Source: Bacilli bacterium
GTDB lineage: Bacteria; Bacillota_I; Bacilli_A; RF39; UBA660
DNA length: 12,956 nucleotides
Assembly (NCBI GenBank): GCA_017461465.1
Contig: JAFTYN010000066.1
Location: 1-12,956, forward strand
Direction of reading: 5' to 3'
The notes beneath the pieces were generated by a model. It had not been told where the DNA came from, searched no databases, and worked only from the letters and a program-made list of their open reading frames with translations. The position numbers and the translations under genes are program-made. Positions 6,864 to 12,956 of the stretch are shown piece after piece (position 1 is the stretch's first letter; every line of letters starts with the position of its first letter).

Positions 6864-8171
6864 TTAGAATGGTAATTTCATATTACCATTTTTTAAATGT
6901 TTCATCATTTGTTTCATTTCTTCAAATTGTTTTAGAAGTCTATTTACTTCTTCCACACTTCTTCCAGAACCTTTAGCAATTCTTTGTTTTCTAGATGCTT
7001 TTAATATTTCTGGATGTCTTCTTTCATATGGAGTCATTGAAAGTACAATTGCTTCTACATGAGCCATATCTTTAGGGTCTATTTGAACATCAGTAAGTCC
7101 CATTTTTTTAGCTCCTGGTATCATTTTAATTAAGTTTTCTAGTGGTCCAAGTTTTTTAATTTGATTTAACTGAGATAAGAAATCTTCTAAGTCAAATTTA
7201 CCACTTTGCATCTTTTTAGCAGCTTTTAAAGCTTCATCTTGATCTATAACTGATTCTGCTTTTTCAAGCATACTCATAATATCTCCCATACCTAAAATAC
7301 GAGTAGCCATTCTTTCTGGATAGAATTCTTCAAGTCCATCCATTTTTTCACTAACACCGATAAATTTAATTGGAATATTAGTTAAATGTCTAATTGATAG
7401 TGCTGCACCACCACGTGTATCACCATCAAGTTTAGTAAGTACTGCACCAGTAAGTGGAAGTCTATCATTAAAACCTGTAATTACATTAATTGCATCTTGC
7501 CCAACCATTGAATCTATTACAAGTAATATTTCATTTGGTTTAACTTCATTATTAATATTTTCAAGTTCTTCCATTAAACTTTCATCTATATGAAGTCTAC
7601 CAGCTGTATCGATAATTACATAGTTATAGCCTTTTTCTTTGGCGTATTTAACACCATTTTTAGCTATCTCTACTGGATTTCCAGCACCTTCATCATATAC
7701 TTCAATATTAAGTTCACGACCTACTTGTTTTAACTGTTCAATAGCAGCAGGTCTATAAACATCACACGCTACTAAAAGTGGCTTTTTATTAAATTTCTTT
7801 CTTAATAATAAAGCAAGTTTACCAGCTGTAGTAGTTTTACCACTACCTTGAAGACCTGCCATCATTAAGATACTAGGACTACCTCCTGTATATAAATCAG
7901 CTTTTTCTCCACCTAGTAACTCTACTAATTCATCTTTTAAAATTTTAACAAAAACTTCACCAGGTTTTAAACTTTTAGCAACTTCTTCACCTAATGCTTT
8001 TTCTTTTACTTTATTTATAAATTCTTTTACAACAACATAGTTAACATCAGCTTCTAAAAGAGCAAGTCTAATTTCTCTTACTACTTCACTAATATTATCT
8101 TCAGTAATTTTTCCATATCCTTTAATTTTATCTACTGCGTTTTGTAATCTGTCACCTAAATTTTCAAACAT
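6864..8171 (-). CDS. ffh: Signal recognition particle protein Ffh (SRP54)
   Basis: This GTPase binds the SRP RNA and signal sequences of nascent membrane or exported proteins and docks with FtsY at the membrane. Domains in order are a helical N domain (1-95), then the G domain with GLQGSGKT (106-113), DVYRPAA (137-143), DTAGR (188-192) and TKLDGD (246-251). A Met-rich M domain (about 297-430) carries the RNA-binding stretch QRIAKGSGRS (396-405). At 435 aa it is slightly shorter than usual, with a brief C-terminal tail. The ATG is supported by AAGGTGAT and a TATAAT 17 nt upstream. It is not next to ylxM, rpsP, rimM or trmD, its common partners in Firmicutes. Instead the following gene encodes a multi-pass membrane protein in the same transcript. 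Identification is secure. Confidence 0.97.
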   Translation of the reverse strand: MFENLGDRLQNAVDKIKGYGKITEDNISEVVREIRLALLEADVNYVVVKEFINKVKEKALGEEVAKSLKPGEVFVKILKDELVELLGGEKADLYTGGSPSILMMAGLQGSGKTTTAGKLALLLRKKFNKKPLLVACDVYRPAAIEQLKQVGRELNIEVYDEGAGNPVEIAKNGVKYAKEKGYNYVIIDTAGRLHIDESLMEELENINNEVKPNEILLVIDSMVGQDAINVITGFNDRLPLTGAVLTKLDGDTRGGAALSIRHLTNIPIKFIGVSEKMDGLEEFYPERMATRILGMGDIMSMLEKAESVIDQDEALKAAKKMQSGKFDLEDFLSQLNQIKKLGPLENLIKMIPGAKKMGLTDVQIDPKDMAHVEAIVLSMTPYERRHPEILKASRKQRIAKGSGRSVEEVNRLLKQFEEMKQMMKHLKNGNMKLPF

Positions 8172-8188
8172 GTTCTATCACCTTCTTA

Positions 8189-8194
8189 ATTATA
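8189..8194 (-). promoter_or_regulatory. -10 box of the ffh promoter
   Basis: TATAAT on the minus strand lies 17 nt upstream of the ffh ATG. A -35 is weak (TAGATT at 17-bp spacing). The predicted leader is only about 12 nt, barely enough for the AGGTGAT ribosome site. Confidence 0.55.
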
Positions 8195-8230
8195 CCGAAA
8201 ATATAAGGAAAAATCTAGATATATGCTAAT

Positions 8231-8259
8231 AAAAAGGAAAGCTATTAGTTTAGCTTTCC
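8231..8259 (-). terminator. Intrinsic terminator of the hydrolase/murF/ddl operon, overlapping the ddl 3' end
   Basis: A 9-bp stem (GGAAAGCTA 8236-8244, TAGCTTTCC 8251-8259) closes a 6-nt loop. On the minus strand five T follow (8235-8231). The ddl stop codon (8245-8247) lies in the loop, so the last codons of ddl form one arm of the hairpin. Confidence 0.85.
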
Positions 8260-9444
8260 ACCTTTCATTCCTTTTAATCCTTTAACACCTTTTACACCAC
8301 TAAAGTTAGAAAGTACATTAGTGTCAAAAGAATTTGTTTTCTTACTTCTATTTTTATAATCTTTTATAGCTAAAGTAATTGCTTCATCTAAAAGTACTGA
8401 ATATTTTTTACCTGATGGTTCCCATAAATAGAACGCTAAAGAACCAGGTATAGTATTAGGTTCGTTAATGTATACTTTGTTTTCTTTTTTATCAATTAAG
8501 AAATCTATACGACAAATACCACTTAAATTTAGTGCTTTAAATGCTCCTTTTGCTATTTCTTTAACTTCTTCAGTTAATTTATCAGATATTCTAGCTGGAA
8601 CTACTCTTGATGTAGATGCCATACCTTTACTAGCACCTGTTTTCTTTCCTCCACCTAGATATTTTTCTTTGTAAGTTAAGAATTCATCTGAACTCATTAC
8701 TTCTTCAAGTACAGAAGTTTGTTGATATTCATAATCTCCTAGAACACTACAGTTAACTTCTACTAAATTATCAACCATTTTTTCTACTACAATCTTAGTA
8801 TCATATGTAATAGCATCCATAATAGCATCATCAAGTGCTGCTTCATCTTTTACTACAGTAATACCAACACTACTACCTAATGTAGCAGGTTTAACAATAA
8901 CTGGATATCCTAACTTTTTGATTTCTTTAGTTATTTTATCAGCATCATTTAAGTATTCATTATCAAAGAACCAAGTATATGGTACGATTGGTAAATCACA
9001 AGCTGCAAAAACTTGCTTCATAACTACTTTATCTTGACCTAAAGCAGCTCCAAGTACTCTACTACCTACATATGGAACACCAATAGTTTCTAAATAACCA
9101 GCAATTGTTCCATCTTCTACATTAGCACCATGAACAATTGGGAATACTACATCTACTTCTTCTACTATTCTTTTAAATAGCCCCATAGATTGTAGATAAA
9201 AACTATTATCTTTTTTATACATTGTTACTTTAGTAGCAAATTTCTTTAAATCTTCAAAATCCTTATAAATATCAATATCCATAAGCATTTTTCCTGTGTA
9301 CCAAGTACGATCTTTTGCTATATAAATTGGTACTATATCATATTTTTCTTTATCAACAGCATTCATAGCTTGAACCGCAGATATTATACTAATCTCATGT
9401 TCAACACTAACTCCACCAAAAATTACACCTAATTTTATTTTCAT
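8245..9444 (-). CDS. ddl: D-alanine--D-alanine ligase
   Basis: This ATP-grasp enzyme joins two D-Ala for the peptidoglycan stem. Motifs are GGVSVEHEISI (10-20), VHGANVEDGTIAGYLE (104-119), PYVGS (124-128), KPATLGSSVGI (185-195), TYKEKY (257-262), RIDF (312-315) and NEPNTIPGSLAFYLW (327-341), the Mg-binding strand. Tyr262 of the EKY motif aligns with E. coli DdlB Tyr216, which favours D-Ala-D-Ala over D-Ala-D-lactate. At 399 aa it exceeds the usual 310-370. The extra length is a basic C-terminal tail with repeated x-K-G triplets (383-397) and a longer Gly/Lys-rich omega loop (263-275). GGAGG precedes the ATG. It lies 16 nt after the MurF-like gene, which would use its product, and closes the operon at a terminator. 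Confidence 0.96.
   Translation of the reverse strand: MKIKLGVIFGGVSVEHEISIISAVQAMNAVDKEKYDIVPIYIAKDRTWYTGKMLMDIDIYKDFEDLKKFATKVTMYKKDNSFYLQSMGLFKRIVEEVDVVFPIVHGANVEDGTIAGYLETIGVPYVGSRVLGAALGQDKVVMKQVFAACDLPIVPYTWFFDNEYLNDADKITKEIKKLGYPVIVKPATLGSSVGITVVKDEAALDDAIMDAITYDTKIVVEKMVDNLVEVNCSVLGDYEYQQTSVLEEVMSSDEFLTYKEKYLGGGKKTGASKGMASTSRVVPARISDKLTEEVKEIAKGAFKALNLSGICRIDFLIDKKENKVYINEPNTIPGSLAFYLWEPSGKKYSVLLDEAITLAIKDYKNRSKKTNSFDTNVLSNFSGVKGVKGLKGMKGGKLN
8260..8295 (-). repeat. Short 9-bp coding repeat (x-Lys-Gly) in the Ddl tail
   Basis: Four consecutive triplets of codons give VKG, VKG, LKG and MKG (residues 384-395), followed by GKLN. The codons differ slightly (GTA/GTT/TTA/ATG-AAA-GGT/GGA), so this is an old or selected repeat rather than a fresh duplication. 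It makes a flexible basic end. Confidence 0.7.
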
Positions 9445-9460
9445 TTAACTTCCTCCTTAA

Positions 9461-11053
9461 TTACTTTTCATTAAATATATCTGGTAAATCATTTTCAAGT
9501 AAAACATAAGTTTCACCATCTTTTAATTTTATCATTAAATCAAAAGCAATTTTAACATCATTTATTATATGAATATTTTTTTCTTTAAATCCTTCATCTA
9601 TTAAACCATCATATATAGGTTTAGTTTGTTCTTTTCCAACAAGAATAACTTCATCACAAACTTCAGCAATATGTTTACCAAATTTCATGTTAAGTTCATA
9701 TTCTCTATCACCTAGTTCTATCATACCAGGTGTTACTATAATCTTTTTACCTGGCATTAACTTTAGAACATCAAGAGCCATACTTGAACCTACAGGATTA
9801 GAATTGTAAGCATCATCAATAATATTTATATCTCCATACTTCTTAAGTTCTAATCTATGCTCAATTGGTTTAACTCTCTTAACACCAAGTTTTAATTGTT
9901 CATTTTCAATTCCTAGATGTTTTCCTAAGGCAACTGCTGCTAATATATTATAAATATTAGCTTTACCAAGTAATTTAGTTTCAAACGGATACTTATTTTT
10001 ATCTCCTTTAAAAACTATATCAAATGTAGTACCTGTATGAGTCATTTTAATATTTTCAGCTCTTACATCTACATCTTTATTATCTATACCTATCCAAATG
10101 ATATTACACTTATTTTTAAGTTTATAATTAACTTGTAATTCATCATCACCATTTAATACACCAGTACCATCTATTGGTAAACTTTCAATAAGTTCAAACT
10201 TACCATTTTGAATATTTTCCTGTGAACCAAAGCTTTCTAAATGAGCTGTTCCAATCTTTGTTAAGATACCATATTTAGGATGAACAAAATCACATAGTTC
10301 TTTTATTTCACCAACTTTAAAAGCTCCCATTTCAGCAATTAAAACATTTGCAAACTTATCTAAATGATTATTAATTGTAATCATTAATCCATTTGGAGTA
10401 TTAAAATTTTTAGGGCTAGGACAAGTATCAAATTTAATACTTAAAATATCATTTAAGATATTTTTACTACTAGTTTTACCATATGAACCAGTAATACCTA
10501 TTACATCTAAATTATTCATGTTAGCAAGCTTATTTTTAGCTTGTTTCATATAATAATTATATACCATTTTTTCTACTGGTTTATTTATAATATTAACAAT
10601 AAACATAACAATATAATTTAAATATATAAATAAACCTATAATTAAATACATAATCCATAAATTTACTTCATTTACTAGTAAAGTCATAATTAAAATCATA
10701 ATAGCATATAATAAAATTTCTGTTGTAATTAATCTTTTTACTCTTTTTGTAAATGCAAGTGGTTTTTTAACTTGTTCTTTTCTTCTTTTTTTCATAAATG
10801 ATAATGCACATGCACCATAGAATAATACAAAGAATATCATTAAATACTTAGGTTCTAAAAATAACCCTATTACAAAGACAAAGAAGAACATATCAACTTC
10901 TAAGAATACTTTATAGATGTTATTATAAATCCAATTTAAGTATCTATTTCCTTCATTATACCAATTTTGCTGAAGGATATGCAGTGTTTTATTACTCTTT
11001 ATTATGTAATATAAGAAACTTGTAATAATTGATACTAAAAATAATAATTTCAT
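9461..11053 (-). CDS. murF: MurF-like Mur ligase with N-terminal transmembrane domain
   Basis: The ligase part matches MurF, which adds D-Ala-D-Ala to UDP-MurNAc-tripeptide. It has the P-loop GITGSYGKTSS (186-196), NTPNGL (218-223), EMGAFKVGEI (241-250), GTAHLESFGS (268-277), NGKFELIESLP (283-293, holding the likely carbamylated Lys), NGDDE (301-305), IEHRLE (397-402) and DDAYNSNP (413-420). The usual MurF N-domain, which binds the UDP-sugar, is absent. Residues 1-180 instead hold about five membrane segments (3-18, 53-66, 69-87, 112-127, 132-156) and a basic loop (88-108). At 530 aa it is longer than ordinary MurF (about 450). The ATG overlaps the hydrolase stop (TAATG), with AGGAGG upstream, and ddl follows 16 nt later. 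MurT is less likely because DDAYNSNP and the ddl neighbour fit MurF. How it binds the nucleotide substrate is unclear. Confidence 0.88.
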   Translation of the reverse strand: MKLLFLVSIITSFLYYIIKSNKTLHILQQNWYNEGNRYLNWIYNNIYKVFLEVDMFFFVFVIGLFLEPKYLMIFFVLFYGACALSFMKKRRKEQVKKPLAFTKRVKRLITTEILLYAIMILIMTLLVNEVNLWIMYLIIGLFIYLNYIVMFIVNIINKPVEKMVYNYYMKQAKNKLANMNNLDVIGITGSYGKTSSKNILNDILSIKFDTCPSPKNFNTPNGLMITINNHLDKFANVLIAEMGAFKVGEIKELCDFVHPKYGILTKIGTAHLESFGSQENIQNGKFELIESLPIDGTGVLNGDDELQVNYKLKNKCNIIWIGIDNKDVDVRAENIKMTHTGTTFDIVFKGDKNKYPFETKLLGKANIYNILAAVALGKHLGIENEQLKLGVKRVKPIEHRLELKKYGDINIIDDAYNSNPVGSSMALDVLKLMPGKKIIVTPGMIELGDREYELNMKFGKHIAEVCDEVILVGKEQTKPIYDGLIDEGFKEKNIHIINDVKIAFDLMIKLKDGETYVLLENDLPDIFNEK

Positions 11054-11790
11054 TAATCATTACCTCCTATAAAACTTCTTAGAACATTTACAGTTTGATT
11101 TAATCTCTCTAAATATGCATAATGTGAGCATCCTTCATACTCTATTACTGCTGCATCTTTAATAATCTTTTCTAACTCATAAGCATCTTCTATTGGAACT
11201 GCTTCATCATTAGTTCCCCAAATAATAAGAGTTGGACACTTTATTTTAGAAAGGTTACTAGAAATATCATAATTAACAGTATTTACTAAAATTTTTCGCA
11301 TTATTTCAGATGCATTTCTATAGTCTGTTGAACCAATATGTTTTTTAGCAAAACCTTCTAGTTTATTAAGAACTGGAACTTTCTTCGCAGCCTTAAGCAT
11401 CTTTGTTTTTAAAGATAACTTTTCTATTTCTTTTTTATAAGGACTACCTAAGACAACAAGTTTTTCTACTTCATATTTACTAGAATATAATAAACTTATT
11501 TTTCCTCCAAAAGAGTGTCCTACTAAAATTGGTTTTTTAATTTTAAGACTTTCTAGTAAACTTTTTATAGCTTCAACATAATCATCTACCATCCAGTCAT
11601 ACGTTGGTTCTGTTGATTCTCCAAAACCAGGTAAATCAACAATAACAATATTATTTTCTTTAGAAAGAGGATCTGCTAGCATTTTCATCATTTGAATATT
11701 TTGTCCCCATCCATGAAGAAACACTATATCTTTTCCTTCTTTATTACCATAGTTAATATAATTTATATTTACATTATTTACTTTATACAC
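11053..11790 (-). CDS. Alpha/beta-fold hydrolase
   Basis: A 245-aa alpha/beta hydrolase (serine hydrolase) with a complete triad: HGWGQ oxyanion loop (26-30), nucleophile elbow GHSFGG with Ser93, Asp195 in WGTNDEAVP and His223 in GCSHYAYLE. DLPGFGES (52-59) is typical of the family. No signal peptide is present, so it is cytoplasmic. The start is GTG at 11788-11790; a nearby ATG (11793-11795) is out of frame and stops at once. GGTGAG lies 6-8 nt upstream of the GTG. It is the first gene of the operon with the membrane MurF-like ligase and ddl, overlapping the former by one base, so a role linked to the cell envelope is plausible. Its substrate cannot be read from sequence. Confidence 0.9.
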   Translation of the reverse strand: MYKVNNVNINYINYGNKEGKDIVFLHGWGQNIQMMKMLADPLSKENNIVIVDLPGFGESTEPTYDWMVDDYVEAIKSLLESLKIKKPILVGHSFGGKISLLYSSKYEVEKLVVLGSPYKKEIEKLSLKTKMLKAAKKVPVLNKLEGFAKKHIGSTDYRNASEIMRKILVNTVNYDISSNLSKIKCPTLIIWGTNDEAVPIEDAYELEKIIKDAAVIEYEGCSHYAYLERLNQTVNVLRSFIGGND

Positions 11791-11809
11791 TCATCTCTCA
11801 CCATTTCCA

Positions 11810-11838
11810 ATTATACTACAAAAGCCCTTATATTACAA
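11810..11838 (-). promoter_or_regulatory. Promoter of the hydrolase/murF/ddl operon
   Basis: On the minus strand TTGTAA (11838-11833) is separated by 17 bp from TATAAT (11815-11810). This is the best spaced -35/-10 pair in the window. The -10 ends 19 nt before the GTG start, giving a leader of about 13 nt. The -35 lies between the arms of an inverted repeat. Confidence 0.65.
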
Positions 11839-11848
11839 CAAAAGGGCT
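11823..11848 (-). repeat. Inverted repeat flanking the -35 of the cell-wall operon
   Basis: AGCCCTT (11823-11829) and AAGGGCT (11842-11848) form a perfect 7-bp dyad with a 12-nt centre that holds the -35 hexamer. Read as RNA on the minus strand it is followed by TTTTG only, a weak U tract, and a better terminator lies just upstream. It may be a second terminator or an operator for a dimeric regulator. Confidence 0.5.
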
Positions 11849-11862
11849 GTATATTAAATGTT

Positions 11863-11887
11863 AAACAAAAAAATACCATAAGGTATT
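11863..11887 (-). terminator. Intrinsic terminator of the NfeD-like gene
   Basis: The stem is AATACC (11872-11877) with GGTATT (11882-11887) and a 4-nt loop. On the minus strand the T-rich run TTTTTGTTT follows. The stop codon (11886-11888) forms part of the stem. Confidence 0.65.
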
Positions 11888-12302
11888 ATTTATGAGTTTC
11901 AACTTTAAGTTTAACACCACTAACTGATAAAATTTTAACTTTAGTACCTTTACTTATATTTTCATCAGAATATGCAGTCCACTTTTTCTTTTTTACTTTT
12001 ACTTCTCCAAACTGTTTTTTAGAGATAGTTTTAGTTACTATTCCATATTCTCCAACTAGTTTATCAGAAGTAGTAATAACTTTATTTTTCTTTAAAAAAG
12101 CAATAGTCTTTTCCTTAAATATAATCATAAATAAAGTTCCACATGTTACAAAAATTAAAAATTGTAATAGGAAATTATCACTAAAAAAAGAAATTATGTA
12201 ACTTATAACGCCTGATAAAACATACCAAAAAGCTGTAAATTGAGCGGTAGCAAATTCAAGTGCTATAAGAATTATTATAATTAATGCCCAGATTATATTC
12301 AT
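11886..12302 (-). CDS. NfeD-like membrane protein with C-terminal OB-fold domain
   Basis: A 138-aa protein with two or three membrane segments (about 3-18, 20-40, 46-63), then a basic linker and a small beta-rich domain (80-136: LVGEYGIVTKTIS, GEVKVKKKKWTAYSDE, GTKVKILSVSGVKLKVE). This is the pattern of short NfeD proteins, which act with SPFH/stomatin-type membrane scaffold proteins. I place the start at the ATG of 12300-12302, preceded by AGGTGAT. An in-frame ATG 18 nt further upstream (12318-12320) overlaps the TATAAT box and would not be in the mRNA. No SPFH partner gene is adjacent in this window, which is unusual for the family. It is monocistronic, with its own promoter and terminator. 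Confidence 0.85.
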   Translation of the reverse strand: MNIIWALIIIILIALEFATAQFTAFWYVLSGVISYIISFFSDNFLLQFLIFVTCGTLFMIIFKEKTIAFLKKNKVITTSDKLVGEYGIVTKTISKKQFGEVKVKKKKWTAYSDENISKGTKVKILSVSGVKLKVETHK

Positions 12303-12318
12303 ACTATCACCTATACAC

Positions 12319-12346
12319 ATTATACTATAAATTCATAAAACTTCAA
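12319..12346 (-). promoter_or_regulatory. Promoter of the NfeD-like gene
   Basis: On the minus strand TTGAAG (12346-12341), a 16-bp spacer and TATAAT (12324-12319). The -10 ends 16 nt before the chosen ATG, so the transcript would start almost at the ribosome site. TTCAA/TTGAA arms (12342-12346, 12352-12356) form a weak hairpin over the -35 that might end the upstream gene's transcript. Confidence 0.55.
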
Positions 12347-12360
12347 TATTTTTGAAATCA

Positions 12361-12813
12361 TTAACTTATTTTAATACATCTAAAATTTATATTTATGCAG
12401 GTATCTATACTAAATTTTTCAAATTTATTTCTTATAATATTCTTGCTTGAATACACTAATATCTTTTCTATTTTTATAGGGTTAACTAAATAATAATTAT
12501 AATCTTTATAGTAACCATTTTTTTCTAGTTCATTTAAATAACTATCTTTGAAATCATTAATATTTGTATAATTATACACATTTTTAATATTATTTTTATA
12601 TACTTTATTAATACTAGGATATACTTTTAATACTTTTATATCTTTTAAAATAATATCTAAATTACTAGTATTAACATTACCTAATTCAAGTAATATAAAT
12701 TCATAAAATTCATTTTCATCTTTTTGTTTAAAAACTAATGTTAGATTTTCTTTACTTCTTAGATCTATAAGTACTAATAATAATATCAAAAAAAGATAAA
12801 ATATTTTTTTCAT
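12361..12813 (-). CDS. Small exported or membrane-anchored protein of unknown function
   Basis: I do not recognise this 150-aa protein. It begins MKKIFYLFLILLLVLIDL, a Lys-Lys start plus a hydrophobic stretch (4-17). This is a signal peptide or N-terminal anchor without a lipobox Cys or a clear cleavage motif. The rest is rich in Asn, Tyr, Lys and Ile (for example NKVYKNNIKNVYNYTN) and probably extracytoplasmic. Two Cys near the end (CININFRC) could form a disulphide. AGGTGAT lies 4 nt before the ATG. The gene starts about 65 nt after the mnmA stop, beyond the mnmA terminator, but no convincing -10 is seen; TGT-TAAAAA near 12831-12839 is a weak candidate. The composition, more Asn- and Tyr-rich than its neighbours, suggests fast evolution. 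Confidence 0.65.
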   Translation of the reverse strand: MKKIFYLFLILLLVLIDLRSKENLTLVFKQKDENEFYEFILLELGNVNTSNLDIILKDIKVLKVYPSINKVYKNNIKNVYNYTNINDFKDSYLNELEKNGYYKDYNYYLVNPIKIEKILVYSSKNIIRNKFEKFSIDTCININFRCIKIS

Positions 12814-12854
12814 ATTATCACCTAGTATTATTTTTAACAGGCTATAAAAAAATA

Positions 12855-12880
12855 AACAAAAAAAGAGTTAAAAACTCTTT
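12855..12880 (-). terminator. Intrinsic terminator of mnmA
   Basis: A perfect 8-bp stem (AAAGAGTT 12862-12869, AACTCTTT 12873-12880) has a 3-nt loop. On the minus strand TTTTTGTTT-type sequence follows (12861-12852). It touches the mnmA stop codon (12879-12881). Confidence 0.8.
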
Positions 12881-12956
12881 ATTTTATTATGCCACCACCA
12901 AGGCATACATCATTATCATAAAATACTACTGACTGACCTTTTGTAATTGATCTTTG
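12879..12956 (-). CDS. mnmA: tRNA-specific 2-thiouridylase MnmA, C-terminal fragment
   Basis: Only the last 25 codons and the stop are inside the window; the gene continues beyond the right edge. The peptide QRSITKGQSVVFYDND, then VCLGGGIIK, matches the conserved MnmA end ('RAITPGQAVVFYDGD..LGGG.I'), part of the C-terminal beta-barrel. MnmA makes 2-thiouridine at position 34 of Lys, Glu and Gln tRNAs, which matters in a cell whose codons are so A-rich. The protein ends soon after LGGG, shorter than in B. subtilis. Confidence 0.88.
   Translation of the reverse strand, partial: QRSITKGQSVVFYDNDVCLGGGIIK

Noticed and set aside
8468..8674. Plus-strand open frame inside ddl
   Set aside because: It is antisense to conserved Ddl motifs and has no supporting start signals.
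8245..9444. Ddl as a D-Ala-D-lactate (vancomycin-resistance type) ligase
   Set aside because: The EKY motif keeps Tyr (Tyr262), the residue that is Phe in Leuconostoc-type D-lactate ligases.
9461..11053. MurT-type ligase (lipid II amidation)
   Set aside because: There is no neighbouring GatD glutaminase; DDAYNSNP, HRLE and the adjacent ddl fit MurF.
11692..11895. Plus-strand open frame across the hydrolase start and the following gap
   Set aside because: It crosses the promoter, a dyad and a terminator of the minus-strand genes and its peptide has no sensible composition.
12303..12320. Upstream ATG giving a six-residue longer NfeD-like protein
   Set aside because: The ATG at 12318-12320 overlaps the TATAAT box and has no ribosome site; the ATG at 12300-12302 has AGGTGAT at ideal distance and starts at the first membrane segment.
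680..12956. Recoding of UGA as Trp (mycoplasma-type code)
   Set aside because: All stops are TAA, which made me check. The Trp codons I inspected (for example in the Hss-like and NfeD-like genes) are TGG and full-length proteins are read with the standard bacterial code.

Overview
The window comes from a very AT-rich, low-GC Gram-positive-type bacterium (Bacilli or a gut lineage near the Mollicutes/RF39 group; this placement is inference). Arg is mostly AGA, all 13 gene ends use TAA, and Shine-Dalgarno motifs are of the AGGAGG/AGGTGA type. Trp codons I checked are TGG, so the standard bacterial code fits. Ddl and a MurF-type ligase mean the cell builds peptidoglycan with a D-Ala-D-Ala stem. 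There are no mobile elements, CRISPR arrays, tRNA or rRNA genes. No gene-free stretch is longer than about 110 bases.

Layout. Only the first gene is on the + strand: the 3' part of a DUF2207-type membrane protein with a Gly-rich tail. It converges on a bidirectional terminator (653-686) with a three-gene minus-strand operon. In transcription order this operon is a glutathionylspermidine-synthase-like ATP-grasp ligase (2790-3998), an unrecognised 213-aa protein (2146-2787) and a homospermidine-synthase-like enzyme (680-2146). The genes are 2 nt apart or overlap by 1 nt. Next upstream is a large helical protein of unknown function (4018-5742). Its 5' leader carries a hairpin, and its 3' end runs through an intrinsic terminator and through the promoter of the ligase operon. 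Then come ffh (SRP54) with a downstream multi-pass membrane gene (8171 down to 5847). A cell-wall operon follows: alpha/beta hydrolase, membrane-anchored MurF-like ligase, ddl (11790 down to 8245). The window closes with an NfeD-like protein, a small exported or anchored protein, and the last codons of mnmA.

How the genes work together. Ddl makes D-Ala-D-Ala, which a MurF-type ligase adds to UDP-MurNAc-tripeptide. Here that ligase has five predicted membrane segments in place of the usual MurF N-domain. The ligase/unknown/Hss-like cassette looks like a polyamine-making and polyamine-conjugating unit, but its product cannot be read from sequence. Ffh delivers membrane proteins to the translocon and is co-transcribed with a membrane protein that resembles the DUF2207 C-terminal half. 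This makes it a possible distant relative of the first gene.

Four promoters place TATAAT only 16-23 nt from the start codon, giving very short leaders. The 574-aa gene is the exception, with about 50 nt and a hairpin. The most unusual points are the terminator inside that gene, the membrane-bound MurF, and the polyamine-type cassette with its unknown middle gene.
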